NCBI GenBank assembly: GCA_013407085.1
Contig: JACCGJ010002849.1
Location: forward strand, 29,672-93,671
Source: Atriophallophorus winterbourni
Lineage: Eukaryota > Platyhelminthes > Trematoda > Plagiorchiida > Microphallidae
Direction of reading: 5' to 3'
Length of the DNA: 64,000 bases
The position numbers and the translations under genes were made by a program. The stretch's first letter is position 1; each line of letters starts with the position of its first letter. A model generated the notes under the pieces. The model worked only from the letters and a program-made list of their open reading frames with translations, did not search any database and was not told the origin of the DNA. Below are positions 34,471-46,785 of the stretch, piece after piece.

Positions 34471-34824
34471 GTGTACTCGCGGTGCCACTGTCATGCTAGG
34501 AAATACCTTAGGAGCTTTAGTTTCGTACAACAAAATGTTCAAGACATGCTGGTTAATCACCGTTTACATTTATCGGCATCAGAAACACTGCATTCGAAGT
34601 TCAAAGATGTTCTTTATAATTCGGTTAAGATTATCAGCTTGATTAAAATTCGTACTTTCAACCACCGCCTCGTCAAGTTGTTTATCAAGATTTTAGAAGC
34701 AGACATTCAGTTTTGCTTACCCACATGGGAGTACGCTGAAATCAAAGATTCGCTAAAAGAACCTGAATATGATCTCTTCACAGAAAGGGGGTCAACATTA
34801 TTCATCCTATTACTAGCTTGTTAG
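34471..34824 (+). pseudogene. hAT-like transposase (ZBED5/SCAND3-type) remnant
   Basis: Within this open frame the stretch NHRLHLSASETLHSKFKDVL, YNSVKIISLIKIRTFNHRLV and KLFIKILEADIQFCL resembles, from memory, the domesticated hAT transposase family. Those proteins carry an H-A-L-A..L...L..VL...VKI(I/V)N.IK.R.LNSRLF...CEEMG motif there. The residues that follow in that family (LLLHTEVRWLSRG) are lost. There is no BED finger or C-terminal dimerisation region nearby. It is a decayed copy, antisense to the kinesin gene. Confidence 0.5.
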
Positions 34825-35099
34825 TGTGACGTTCTCAGCTAGATGAATGAATTAAGTATTTCTCTACAAGTGGAAAACTTACACATAGTGAAATGTTGCA
34901 AAAGGTTGAATGCTTTTAAAAAATATTCATAAGTCTGCTGTTGACAAGTTGATAGAGTCACCTAAGCTGAAGTGCATGTTAATAGATTTTAAATCCATTA
35001 TAAATATTACCGAAGTCCAAAGGTACTTAGGCGCAGCTTGACCACATCGCAATAAGCTAGAGGTGGCGGGACAGTGTTAAAAACTGCAGATCGTATTGG

Positions 35100-35560
35100 A
35101 GTACCAGTGTATGTTCTAATCGCGCTTTCGTGTGCTCAATTATCAACCTTTTATTCAAAGTTGAACCTAAAATAAAGCGTCCTAAACTATACAGAAACGT
35201 TTTATCGCTGTTTGAAGTAAAAGACAGATTTTGGGATAGTATATCGGCTCCCTTTTCAAAAAATCGGCCGATCTAGCTGGATCGTCATTAACACTAATTT
35301 AAGCTAGCACTCTACGACGCTGAATCAGAATGCTGCAAAGTCGCTCGTCAACACTCACTGCTAAGTCTCTACTGTGTTCATCATGCTACTCAAACATCTC
35401 CGTGTCTTAACGAGTGGTTTATAGCATGAAGACTATCGGAAGTGTCTTAGACACCTAATCAAAGATAGACTGCGGCATGACCGTGAGATGTGGTGAAAAG
35501 AACGCGCATCAGATTTGAAAAGAATATGATGGCAATTGAGTCATCTATGTATGGTATATT
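35100..35560 (+). pseudogene. RTE-like LINE linker fragment, frameshifted
   Basis: Pieces in two frames read VEPKIKRPKLYRNVLSLFEV, KDRFWDSISAPFS, then YDAESECCKVARQHS and RLRHDREMWW. They resemble the endonuclease-to-RT linker of RTE elements (...L.D.RE.WW..RA). Several stops and shifts are present, and the identification rests on a few motifs. Confidence 0.42.
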
Positions 35561-35688
35561 CTTTTAATCAAGCAGGTGTACAGCGCTCCATCAGGATTGA
35601 TCAATTGAACTGCCAATTTTTGCAACAAAATAAAAAATAAAAACGACTTGTATAAGTGGATAAAAATATTCAGTGTTTTTTCACTTTT

Positions 35689-35722
35689 CTCTCTCTCTCT
35701 CTCTATATATATATAATATATA
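35689..35722. repeat. (CT)n(TA)n microsatellite
   Basis: A run of CT repeats passes into TA repeats. Confidence 0.9.
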
Positions 35723-37484
35723 ATAGCTATAAAAACATTCTCTGGTCGCTTTCAACTTCGTTCTTAAATAAATCATTACATGTAATACATGAGCATGCGC
35801 ATACTCAAATATTCTAAGGGATGAGTGGGTGTAAGAAGGTGGGGAACGACTGCTTTAGACAAAAAAGTAACTGAATATTTTCATCGGGTTCAATAAGGTT
35901 GCAAGTGCAAAGTAGCCGCAGCTGCATCAAGTAGAAATTTTTTCAACCTTTCAAAGCTTTCGTAAATGTTTGATCGGTTATTTTTCGACGATGCCACATG
36001 CGTATTGCTGTTCAACATCACAAAGACTTAGTTCCGGAAAAATATGTATCTCGCCAAAAGAACCAACTTGTGTGCTACATTTTGTTTATATACAACATGA
36101 TTGCAGTAAAGTAATTAATTGATCCAGATATATTCTCTGTTACATTTCGTCTCAACCGTGATAACATGTTACTTAGACATCAGATCTTATTTAACCATCC
36201 ATGCAACTTAGTAATCGTTTCCTCTCTGATTACATAACATGGGAGGCATGAGCTTAATTTCTTGCAGAAAAAAGCGGACATAGACGACGCTGTCGATTTT
36301 TCTCTTAGACAGTTTTAAATCAGTAAAGTGCTGTATAACGCACAATTAAAGAAGGTGCTCCTCAGCATCCCTGTAAATATTTTAAAAGACTTTTAACTCT
36401 AAAAATATTTAACTCATAAACAATGTCTCTAGGTTCTGCTCTGTATATGGCCATCTTCGATTCTCTTAAGTTCGGCAACGCTCAGTTCTCTTTCTGTGTC
36501 TTTTGTATCCTTTGTAAAAATTAAACAAAATCTTTTCGAAATTACTTCTTCTCAAATCACATAAACAAATATCATAACTCAGCTAATTTGAATAAAAAAT
36601 GTTTTGCGAGATGATGTCGCATCTGCGATTTTATTTGTTTTTATACCTGACCAAATTCAATGAACTTATATCGATGGGAGAAACCAAACACGGATACAGG
36701 CCGCATTAATGCTTTAGAACACACGGATGTCAGCATTACACTTTTACCTATGCAACCTGGTAATTAAAAAATATGAACCAGCATACCAAATGGTATGTGT
36801 GAGAAAAAGATTTTATTTATAACCATTTTTTACCAGCGAAAAAACGACCGTTAATCACAAATAAAAAATGAAATATTTGTCTAGTATTAGGCATTATACC
36901 AAAAATGTTTCGTAAGAAAATCACAAGAAAAATGTTAGAAATTTTTAAGCAAGGAAATGCATATTACTATTAGTGGTTGATCATGGTGGATTAATGGAAA
37001 AATACTATCACATTATCTATTCATATTTATGCAACTGAAATTTAAACGAATGCGGCAAATTCAGATTATATGTTTGTAACTTAAAACATTTAAAATTATA
37101 CATCTACTTATGAGTTTGTGGATTTGGACGCACCAGCAAATACGTTATAGAAACCATTTTTTAAACCCCTTGCATTACGCTAAATCAGTTAACACCAATG
37201 ATTTAATACAATAAGTTCCTAAATTCTAAAACGAAAATTCAGGTGACATTAACTGTTCTGCAGGTGTTAATTAGAAATTGGCATATAATATAGATTATCG
37301 GAGGTTTTCATATATTGTGTAATTTTTGCTGAGTTCATTTTGTGTCCCTAAAAAATTTGATTAATAAACCTGATGCAGATTAAAAGTTCAGAATCAAAAC
37401 ACCTGAGTTATACATCCGAATGTGATTTTTTTAGTAATGTTGAACACATGAAAGTCGTTTTCAAACGATATATAGTAACCGTAC

Positions 37485-37604
37485 CTTCTCATCCAACTTG
37501 AAGCATATTTTATTCATGATTTCGTCAGACACTGAAGATGGACGAATCCGTGCACATACGATTAGGTTCGATTCGCACAAACTCTCAGAATGAGTTTTAT
37601 CCAT
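37485..37604 (-). CDS. KIF19: KIF19-like motor exon 1 with start codon
   Basis: Forty codons run from ATG (37604-37602) to donor aag|gtacgg, phase 0. The peptide is MDKTHSESLCESNLIVCARI, RPSSVSDEIMNKICFKLDEK. IVCARIRP is the first strand of the kinesin core (human KIF19: LMVALRVRPISVAELEEG). An in-frame TAA lies eight codons upstream (37628-37626), so this Met is the first possible one. The short N-terminal extension before the core is normal for KIF19. Confidence 0.9.
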
Positions 37605-37880
37605 CAAAAATGTGAGGTTCCACTTTTATTGTCATCTTAATATGCAATAAATTTCTCATTAAATATGTTAAAAATGCGACTGTTTATTCAAGGTCGAATT
37701 AGTGAGTTCATGTTCGAGTCTAGGCAAGTGTAAATGGCTGAAAGTGACATAACCAATTACACACTTAGGATTTTATTAAACCGTATGTTTTTTGGGGCCG
37801 GGGGTTTTGAGCACACGGGGGACTTGGAAAAGTATGGGAAAGCTCAGCCACAATGCAGGATGAAAGCCCCTGTCGAATGC
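37605..37880. other. Upstream of the KIF19-like start codon
   Basis: This is probably the 5' UTR and promoter region of the kinesin gene. No TATA box or other element could be singled out. Confidence 0.4.
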
Positions 37881-39870
37881 ACTACTCATGTGCAGCGATT
37901 AGTTCTGCGGCTGCTTGTTACAAGAACGGTAACCACTTGAATGAAGAAGCATCATTGCCAAAAGATTTTTTGGCTTTGTGGTTTTTTGCGAGCTGCAAAA
38001 GAAGTTCTCCATTTCAGGTTTGATCCTCAAGAGAACAGGATTAAAAACCTCGTCGACTAGTCTTTCAGGGATTTGAAAGTTTCTATTAGGGGCACCTCGT
38101 AAACAGCCGACACCGAAGAAGAAATTAAACTTCTCGTAGGGTTTGCCAAACATACCTTCAACCATTGTGTACCTAGACGGAGACTCTCTCCAGTAGATAT
38201 ATGTATTTTGGAAAACAAGTGTCTTTGGGTTGCGCGCAGTATTATAAATAATTTCCTGACAATCGCCGTATATAAGGGAATAAACACTTCCGGCGTTCTA
38301 CATGTCAGAACGGATTTAAGCCTCAAGAGTTCTACTCGAGCTCGTTGTGCAGCTGAGGCACATTGCGCAGCCCATTTGAAGTCCGTTGTAACAGGTACAC
38401 CTAAATCGTTAACCTCCTGAATAGATTTAATGTCGGTCCTACCGATATTCGCAGCTACTGTCATTTTGTCAACAGCTGCGGACAACAGATGACATTAACT
38501 ATAATTCAGAGGAAGATCCCAATCCAGCGACCATTAATTGACCTTTCCAATATCTCTCAACAAATCACCGTTATCTCTGGATCCAGTGAATTTGACATCA
38601 TCAGCAAACATGTAGCAGGGAAATGACAACTGTGATGCCAGATCATCGATGAAGATAAGAAAGATTATTGGGCTCAATACTGAACATTGTGGGACCCCAC
38701 AAGTAACTGTTACGAATTCAGAGGTAGTAACGCTCACACGGACCTGAAAGGAACTATAACGAAGAAAACTGGTTATCCAATCGTGAAGCTTACGAGTTAT
38801 GCGTTTGGCTGCGAGCTTCATCCATAGGAACCTGATAATAACGGAGTCAAACGCCTTACTAAAGTCTAAGTAGAAGCCCTCTACCCGTCTACCTTCATCC
38901 AGTGTCTTGGAAACTCTATCAAAAAGCATAAAAGATTCGAGAGACACGACTTTCTTTCAAGAAAATCATGTTAAATTGTGCTCAATGATGAATTGTGTAC
39001 GAGGCGGCTGCACAACCGATCCCTGTTAATGTTCTCCAAGTTTTTACATAAAACGCTAGTTAAGAGTACCGGTCGGAAATGCTCAACATTTTTGCGCAAC
39101 CTTCCTTTGGAATGGGTACGATAATGGCTTTCTTCCAGTCATCTGGTAGGATGCCTTTGCAGAGCGATACGTTGTATAGCTCACTGAGAGGCTATCCAAG
39201 TACTTTAAATATTTCCCTCACAATTATAGGATGCACATCTTCAGGTCCGGCGGATTTATTTACATCTAGATTCTTTAGGACCCAAGCGACATCACCCGTG
39301 CAAAAAAACTACTTCGCTTAAAGAGGTACCCATTTCCGTACTAAAAGTTGGGACAGAGTTAGTCGCATCACCGCCATCCATTCTATGTACGCTTTGAAAA
39401 TAATCGAGCAAAGCTGCTGCCTTGTCGGGGTCAGACTTGGCTTTCTAGCCAATTTCTAATATTAGGGTCCCTATGTACTCCCTTGTCTTACCCTTAGACT
39501 GAACTTTGGCAAAGTTCGCCAGGTAAGTTTCGTAGCTCAGCTTATGCCTCTGTTGTAGTTTTACTGTGTTATTTATCGAAGCCTTATAGCACGACCAATT
39601 TCTAGAGTTTGGTAAGGCTGTATATCTCCGCCAGTGTCTGTTGTGCTAAATAATGATGCGTCGCACCGCAGGAGTCCATGAAAGTGGTTTTTTCTTTAGC
39701 CGTACAGGTCCAAAAGGACAGTGAACGTCTTAAAGTCTATTTCGCTTAATAACTGACCATTTACTGTGGTCAGAGAACCAGTCATATGGTGAAGCAGAAT
39801 GCCGTACGGCATTCCAGTCGACTCGATTTACATGGCTTATGAAAACAGAGAACTGCTTGGAATATTATGT
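37880..39870 (-). mobile_element. LINE family C, copy 1 (decayed)
   Basis: The minus strand carries an RT in pieces. Around 38947-38534 it reads LDEGRRVEGFYLDFSKAFDS, VTCGVPQCSVLSPIIFLIFI and MFADDVKFTGS. Around 38485-38057 it reads VNDLGVPVTTDFKW and EVFIPLYTAIVRK. Upstream (to about 39850) are linker-like pieces such as KEGCAKM. It belongs to the CR1/Jockey group but is clearly separate from families A and B. It has several stops and frameshifts. The 3' end is approximate. Confidence 0.72.
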
Positions 39871-40139
39871 TGTCATGGCCACTTTTCCCCAAAGGTGAGG
39901 CGTAAGAGAGATTTTGGACAACTTAAGGACCTTTGGACAAAAGTAGGTCCAGTGTAGATGGTGAATGTCCATCGCTTTTTCTGGTAGTACACTATGAGTA
40001 CTCATCACCGATAGGTGAGTGATTGAATGCATGTTTGCATGCACAATCGAATGATGCTTCGCTTTTAATTTCGACACCAAAAAAAACTTGGAAAACAAAC
40101 GCTTTTGTGTTTCAAAATTATTTTCATAATATTTTAGCT

Positions 40140-42000
40140 GTTTTTTGACAGTAAATAGGGAGGGCTTAAATCCAAAGGGTAATGCACCGGAAACAGCCCC
40201 AGTTCGTCCAGCCCATGTTTAAACACATTAACTCAAGGTGCTAAGACTAGATCTCCGGGAGGTGAGTTCAACGCATTCACTACACGGATGCTTAAGAAGT
40301 GGTTTCTGGAGTCCAGCCTGGTGTGCTGTATACTTAACTTCAGACTGTGCATTTGTATACCAACCAGAGATGAGAAACGCAATTAGTAATCAAATTCAAA
40401 ACAGCTTAATAATTTGACAACTTTGAGGGTTTCTATAATATCACCTCTAATGTGCCTCCACCTTACCAAAAATTCCTAATGCTAAGAGACAATTTCCAAA
40501 TTTGGTGCATGCCAACCCCGCGATGATGCGGATGGCCAGCTACTGTAATATTTCTAGCTGCACTATATCTTTCTGATAACACGACATCGAATCCCGAATA
40601 CAGCAATCTAGATGTGATCATACTATTGCCTTGTAGATGGGTAACAGCACCTCAGCTTTTATGCATGAGGGCTGAACGTAGTCCAAAACGTTCACTGGTG
40701 GTCCTTTGAGATGCAGCAAACATTGGTCGGCCCACTTAAAATTTGCGAAGTCTATGATTCTTAATTCATCAGTAGAATTAACCCAACTGTACTCCGCGTG
40801 GGCTGAGGGAGTAGAGACACACATGTTACTTGCCAGTTTAAATAGCAAGTGGTTCTTCTGTAGGTTAAGGGGAAGGCCCATTTCGTCATTGCGTCTACGT
40901 TATTTATCAGATAGGTGTTATCCGACAACTTGACAATTATTACGCAGTCAACAAACAAATATCAAGGTGATCGAAGTTTGTTAGGTTGATCATCCATGAT
41001 GATTGGGAACAGCAATGGCCCCAAGACTGAGCTTTGGTGATCCCCACTTGTTATATGCGCACATGCTGAGTATGTATCATCTACCCTGACATTAAAGAAG
41101 CGTTCACTAAGGAATACGCGAACCCAACCTTGTATGTCTCCTGAATCCCCTATGGCTGCGAGTAAGAGAAGCAAGAACATGTTGTTGACTTAATCAAAAT
41201 GCCTTACTAAAGTCAATAAGGAAGAATCTACTGCTACACCATCATCCATTCTCTCAATGACCTCGTTTAGAAAGCACAACAAGTTAGTCAGACAAGACGT
41301 ACATTTTAGTAATCCGTGTTTTGAGGCATTCGGTGGAGAATTTTTATTCAAGCATCCACAATTTTCACGCCGATCAAACTTTCTTTAACCTTACATAGTA
41401 CACTAGTGAGTCTAACTGTGCGGTAATTTATAAACCGCGCAAAGCTCTTTCATTATGGATAGGCACTACAACGACTGTTCACTAGTCCAAAGGAAGGGTG
41501 CTCTGTCTTACGGATGTTTTAAAAATTTCTGTGATCAGCGCAGCTAATTTAGGAGCAAACAGACTGATCATTCGTAGATAGATGTTATCAGGACCTACCG
41601 AGTAGTTGTATGGTAGGCTGGGCAATTTACGCTCGACATTGTGTACCATGAATGTAAGTTCGCTGCAGAGGGGGACTTCATTGATTGCACACTGAAGTGA
41701 GGGCGCAGAGACATTAGAGTTATCATTTTACGTTGTACGCTTTAAGATGCAATAAAAGCAAATGTGCATTTTCTCTGTTTGCAAAGACGGCAGAGCCTTC
41801 GTCTCTTCACAAGTTACCTACTACTCTTCGTGCCGAGACTGCAGCTGTAGTATTGTTTCGGATGAATTTTGGCTTCTTTTAGTGCGTCTACATTCAAAAA
41901 TAAAGTTCGCAGCACATATCTTGGAAACTGCATAATGCGCCATTCCTTGTTACGGGGCCAAGTGGCACATTAGGTAGGAAACTTGTAACTTCTACATCTT
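40140..42000 (-). mobile_element. LINE family C, copy 2 (decayed)
   Basis: Recognisable pieces on the minus strand are VGPDNIYLRMISLFAPKLAA near 41600, FLIDFSKAF near 41220, WVRVFLSERFFNVRVDDT and SSVLGPLLFPIIMDDQ near 41100-40962, GLPLNLQKNHLLF near 40880, and ADQCLLHLKG. The order is that of a LINE RT. The catalytic box is lost or shifted. It is separated from copy 1 by about 270 bp. Its 5' limit is approximate. Confidence 0.68.
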
Positions 42001-42289
42001 GCGTCGCTGTGACGCACGCTACATTAGACTGCAGCTGACCACCATTAAGGTTTAACCATTTTGCGAACGGGTGCGAGATTAGATAATTGATCCTGAAGCG
42101 AAGAATGTTTCTTTATCTGCCCCAATATATCATCCACATGCTTAATGTTTTACCATGGGAGAAGCAGTACGGCAATAGGGTGGAACCTATGAAAGCATCT
42201 CACGCGAATGGAAACATTCTCTCATTATACCTCGTCTTAGAATAGGGAATTTCCACATCATCATTATTTATCGCATAATTAATCTTTTA

Positions 42290-43400
42290 ACTCTAGGCTT
42301 TTGGAATGTTGATCAACAACACATTAATAGATTACTTGGGCAAAAACGTTTGCCCGACATTCAAACATGGCTTTTTAAATCAGAATTCATGCATTACCTG
42401 TCAGTTGGAATATTTTGACTATGTAACCGCTTCCATAGATCAATGATTAGCTGTATTGACAGTTTTCTTAGACATTACCAATGCATTTGATAAGCTTCTT
42501 CATTCTCTTCTTCTCCTATAGTTATCTTTACCCTATTTAATTGGTTCCGTTCATGCCACCCTGATCTTACCTTCTCCGTTTCCGTTAACCGTATATTCTC
42601 TGACACTCAATCTTATCAAGGTAAAGTCATTCTAAGTAGCGTATATACCCGTTTCGTATATATATATTATATTATAATTATATATATATATATATATATA
42701 TACGAAAACTTGAATTTCTTTATATTGCGGATGATATTTATCTTGTTTTAACTTCTTACGCCATATAGCTATCACAAGTTATAGACTCCCTGAACGACGA
42801 TCTTTTAACCCTTCCATATAAGGGCTCAAAATGTGTGTTAGTATTTTCAGCTCCGAAGACGCACTACTGATTACCCACTGGTAGTATCATTATCCACCAC
42901 TGGCGTCTTCTGACAATATCAAAGACCTAGGATTTAGATATTCTTCATCTATTAATTGCAACGAACAAGTAAGATTTCTCATGGCAAGTGATAGACAGAA
43001 TTATGGTTTTGATTAATCAAAAATTCCTGCTACGTAAAAGCATACTAATCTTCATAAAATGAAAGTATTGCCGCTTCTCGATTACTGAAATATAGCTTAC
43101 TCCCATATTTCTAGGCGTGACTATATACGCTTAGAATGCTTTCAACGCAGAATTAGCAGAATCAATTTAGGTTACTCTATTGCTTAATCTTATCATGTAA
43201 CATGCATTCTTTCAGTTCAGTTCAGTTTAGTTACACAGACATTAAGTGGCTAACGATCCAATCGAGCGTCCAGAATTTCTTTCGGTGGAAAGCTGCAGAG
43301 GAGCAACCACCACTGCCAAAACGTTTTTCTCATTGTGCGTTAGATATCATCGAAGATCGCGACGCTAAGAGTTATCCGGGTCTTATTTAGGAAGCATCGC
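42290..43400 (+). mobile_element. Plus-strand LINE RT remnant (family D) interrupted by a TA microsatellite
   Basis: The plus strand reads VNRIFSDTQSYQGKVILSSV, a (TA)n tract, then EFLYIADDIYLVLTSYA, VIDSLNDDLLTLPYKGSK and later DYIRLECFQRRI near 43110. IADD replaces the usual F/YADD box. The arrangement matches a Jockey/CR1-type RT. Many stops are present. It lies between two minus-strand family C copies. Confidence 0.55.
42651..42708. repeat. (TA)n microsatellite with palindromic ends
   Basis: The tract begins gtttcgtata and ends tatacgaaaac, so the whole block can fold on itself. It sits inside the RT remnant. Confidence 0.85.
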
Positions 43401-43539
43401 GTTATGAATGATGCTAGAAAAATATAAAAATAAATCTGCGAAAGTACGGTCAGAGGTCAGCTAAAGAATAGTTGTGTATTAAAAAAACCTAGCATTCACT
43501 TTATTTACCAGATAATGCTGAAAATGTTAAACTACCTAA

Positions 43540-46080
43540 ACTTGCATAGAAATTCGGGGAGTATTCAGGAGAAAGCTTACTTCAGATGCGATCCAAACCA
43601 TTGTTAAAACTCGCAACAGAAATGCAGGATATAAGTTATTCTGGGAGCCTCTTCCAGAAATTTATTACCCTAAGGCTAAAACCGTTTACCGGGAGTCTAC
43701 AGTACATCGCTCCTTAGTAAGTTTGAGTGAATTTTAGCGTGTGTCCAGCGCGGGAATTAAGAGAAACAAGTCCTCGCCGCATAACCTCTTCAAGATCGTG
43801 CAGGTTTCAAATAAGTTTCCCCTTAAACGACGGCGCGCAAGTAGGAAACGATCTAGGTACCTTAGCCGCTTTATCGTAAGCTTTACCTCACTTACCATTA
43901 TTTGTGTGAGTTGCAAGTTGCTGTACGCATTCGAGTAGAAAGATGTCCTCCATGTACTGAGGGTACCACGCCTATACACAATATTCTAAATGCGGCAGAA
44001 CTAATGCCATGTAAAGTGGGAGGAATACATCGTGTCTTCTGCTAGATAGCGCAGATCTCAGTTGACAGAGAACTTCGCGAGCACGCTGAGCTGCAGCTTC
44101 ACATTGGTCCTCCCATTTGAAGTTAGTCCTAACTAGTACTCCTAAAACTTTTACACGCTGAGAAACATTTTTGACACTTGGACTGAAATCTTATCAATCG
44201 GTGCTGACCAGATTTAGCTCTTTTACGGTTCCTCGGGATTTCCCACTCGTATGACCAGTTTATGACCTGTTTGAGGTCGTGCATCAGAGTATCTTCATGC
44301 GTTGGTCCGATGAACTTCACTTCATACTCGAAAATAAAGTATGGGCACTTCAATGCAGACAACAAGTCATCAATCAAAATCAGGAAAAGAAGAGGACCGA
44401 CTGCCGACCTTCAGGGTACCCAACTAATTTCATCGGTTTTGCACGACAACGAGGATCCAACACAAATTCTGAATGCCGACATGTAAGAAATGCGTTTATG
44501 CAGACAAGTAGACTACCCCATATGTCTTTTGCTGTTAGCATGATGTCACGAAGACGTGACTTACGGAATCAAAAATTTTTGCTAATATATAGGTAAAGGG
44601 CTTCGGCTGGCTTCCTTTTGTTCAGCATTTTGGTGGCAGTTTTGAGAAAACTGAGGCTAGTCAGACAGGATTTACCCTAGAGAAATCCATGTTGAATTAC
44701 ACTCAGTAGAGAATGCCGATTATGCGGTTGACAGATTCTGCCTCTCAATTGTTTTTTAATACTTTCGAGACCATCCTAGTCTAGCAGACAGGTCTATAGT
44801 TACCAAGAGTTGACCTGTAGCTAACCTTGTGTATTGTTACTATCATGGCCACTTTTCACTTACTGCAAACCCTTCTCAGGTGCAAACAAAAATTAGAGAG
44901 CTGACATGGGGTTCTGTAAATACTAGGGCGCGATGTTTCAGCATAATTGAGTGGATAACATCTGGTCCCTCAGCTTTGTTGAGCCGTAGATGGATAATTA
45001 CTTCATACATCTCGCTTCCGTTGAAAAACTACTAATCTAGTGCTGATTCACCAGGTAATAAATTAAACGACTTAGACGGAGCATTTAAAATATTATCACG
45101 TCTCTGAACTCCATTGGAGAACCTGGGGAAGGCAGTCGCTTTAGACAGGTCGGTATCAGCTACTTTTCCGTCCTCCATTTCAAAATATCTAAAGATTTTC
45201 CGGATTTTGCCTTTTGATTGAGCGTACCTAAACATGTTTTCGTAGTTGATTTAGCATCCCTAGATAAGGATAACTCAAACTCCTGTTTGAACAAACGCTC
45301 TATTGAAAAACAAGCGTTCCGAGCTGTTTTGTAGCGGACCCAAGTTCCAGAAGTGATAGCTTATATTGCCGCCATAAACGATCTCGTTTACGGGTAGACC
45401 GACGAACTCGAGGAGTCCACCACGGCAGCCCATGATGCTTATCCACGAATTGCAGCGAAGCATACTTGTTTTGCAACTCTTTTAAATACTTATAAATTTT
45501 ATCCTAGATATCACTTACATTAAAATCTTTAGAGAACCCAAAGAAAGACTTTAAAATCTGTTGGAAAAAACCCCAGTCTACAAGCCTAAAATTGCTTCTA
45601 GGGCGAGCAATAGGTTTGTGAAAACAAAGGTTATTATTACATGACAGCTTTGCCGAGCGGTTGTTGGTGTTCAAAAGTCTAACGGCTTCGTCCTTGGACG
45701 ACAATACCATGTCATTAGTGGATGGAGTGCACGTATTACGAAACCTCGTAGAATTACTCACATGCAATTCATAATCATGAAGCCTATCGAGAAATGTTTC
45801 GGATTACTCGGTGACTACACCTACAGGGACGGCTCCATCTATGTCTGGAAGGTTAAAATCACCTAAGACGATCACGCTGGGAGCTGATTGAAACAACCCG
45901 TCGAGCATCTCAATCACCTGTGTAATCTCCATTATGGAGCACCAAGTTAAGCTTAGGTCTGTAATGTGCTTTCAAGATTGCAATCTTTATGTACGACGTA
46001 ACCGAACGAGGCTTTTACATATTCCCTTTAATCGCACTAAAGTTCGGCGCAAATTCTGTTTGATTAGATAAGCTCAACTT
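43540..46080 (-). mobile_element. LINE family C, copy 3 (longest, endonuclease to 3' end, decayed)
   Basis: From right to left, the endonuclease GDFN region (SVIVLGDFNLPDIDGAVPVG near 45890-45830) comes first, then LHVSNSTRFRNTCTPSTNDM. Linker pieces lie at 45463-45032. RT pieces lie at 44596-44129 (SALKCPYFIFEYEVKFIGP, a ruined catalytic box). Thumb pieces (RFLLARRRLRGNLFETCTIL at 43850) and a terminal GFSLRVINFWKRLPE near 43680 complete the order. It is nearly full length in extent but broken in many places. Confidence 0.72.
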
Positions 46081-46785
46081 TTAAATTCTCTCTGACACCA
46101 TTTTCGCATTTGTACATCTACAGTCGAATTTCGAGCACTTGTAAAATCTCTGAATGCTCCATCGCTATGCAAAAGTCTCAAAATAAACACTTCTTTAGTC
46201 AATGTATGTTGTCATTGTATTCCTGTTGATTGAACATTTTTTAAATATTCTTTACATACACACACTCATAGAAATGTAGAAATTATTCCCAGTTGATATA
46301 ATTCCTTAATAATTCCAAAAGTAAGTTTATTTCCATAAACGTTTTCCATCATGATGCCGTGTGTCGTTTTGTTTAAATCAACTGAACACACACTTGCGCT
46401 TTCTACAGCGTGAACGTCTGATAACTTACGTGGTGCTGACCCACTATTTAATTGTTTCAGATTACTAACCCAGCATATTTATTCCCTTTTCGGTTATTCA
46501 CTGCTTGTTTCATCTACGACGCGCAATTAGCCCGGTGAAGAAATAACACGGGACAAATATATTGTTAGCAATCATCTGAGTGGACCACACAAGGATTACG
46601 TAAGTCTGTTGTTGATACTCAGTGTCTTATTATCTTACATAAATATAATTATATATATTTATACATAATTTCACACACTTATAATAATTCACAATACTTG
46701 GATTAATTCTTATTTACGTAACGCTCGGCATATCCGCTACAGAACTGTCCATAATTTTCGGTATACATGGTCTTAGTAAGTTTTT
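46081..46785. other. Intergenic DNA, no gene recognised
   Basis: The stretch is AT-rich; the right end borders the tandem array. Nothing else is supported. Confidence 0.4.

Larger units (their letters stand above)
33679..37484 (-). other. KIF19-like intron 1
   Basis: This 3.8 kb phase-0 intron runs from aag|gtacgg to tatttcag. It holds a hAT-like transposase remnant and an RTE-like fragment on the plus strand, and a CT/TA microsatellite. The rest is AT-rich without signal. Confidence 0.75.
12319..37604 (-). other. KIF19: KIF19-like kinesin-8 gene span (exons listed separately)
   Basis: Motor exons in order are 37604-37485, 33678-33568, 33529-33442, 32786-32524, 30517-30247 and 23975-23788. 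Their phases join exactly, giving 1041 nt (347 codons) of complete kinesin motor. Neck and stalk exons follow at 23414-23303, 21592-21517, 20288-20211, 17601-17497 and 16925-16653. A candidate tail exon lies at 12718-12319. From memory of human KIF19, the motor aligns throughout and the stalk segment at 16.9 kb aligns with its second conserved block. KIF19 walks to and depolymerises microtubule plus ends at ciliary tips, limiting cilium length. The phase break between 20211 and 17601 means at least one exon is unresolved there. The route from 16653 to the tail is also unresolved. Confidence 0.88.
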
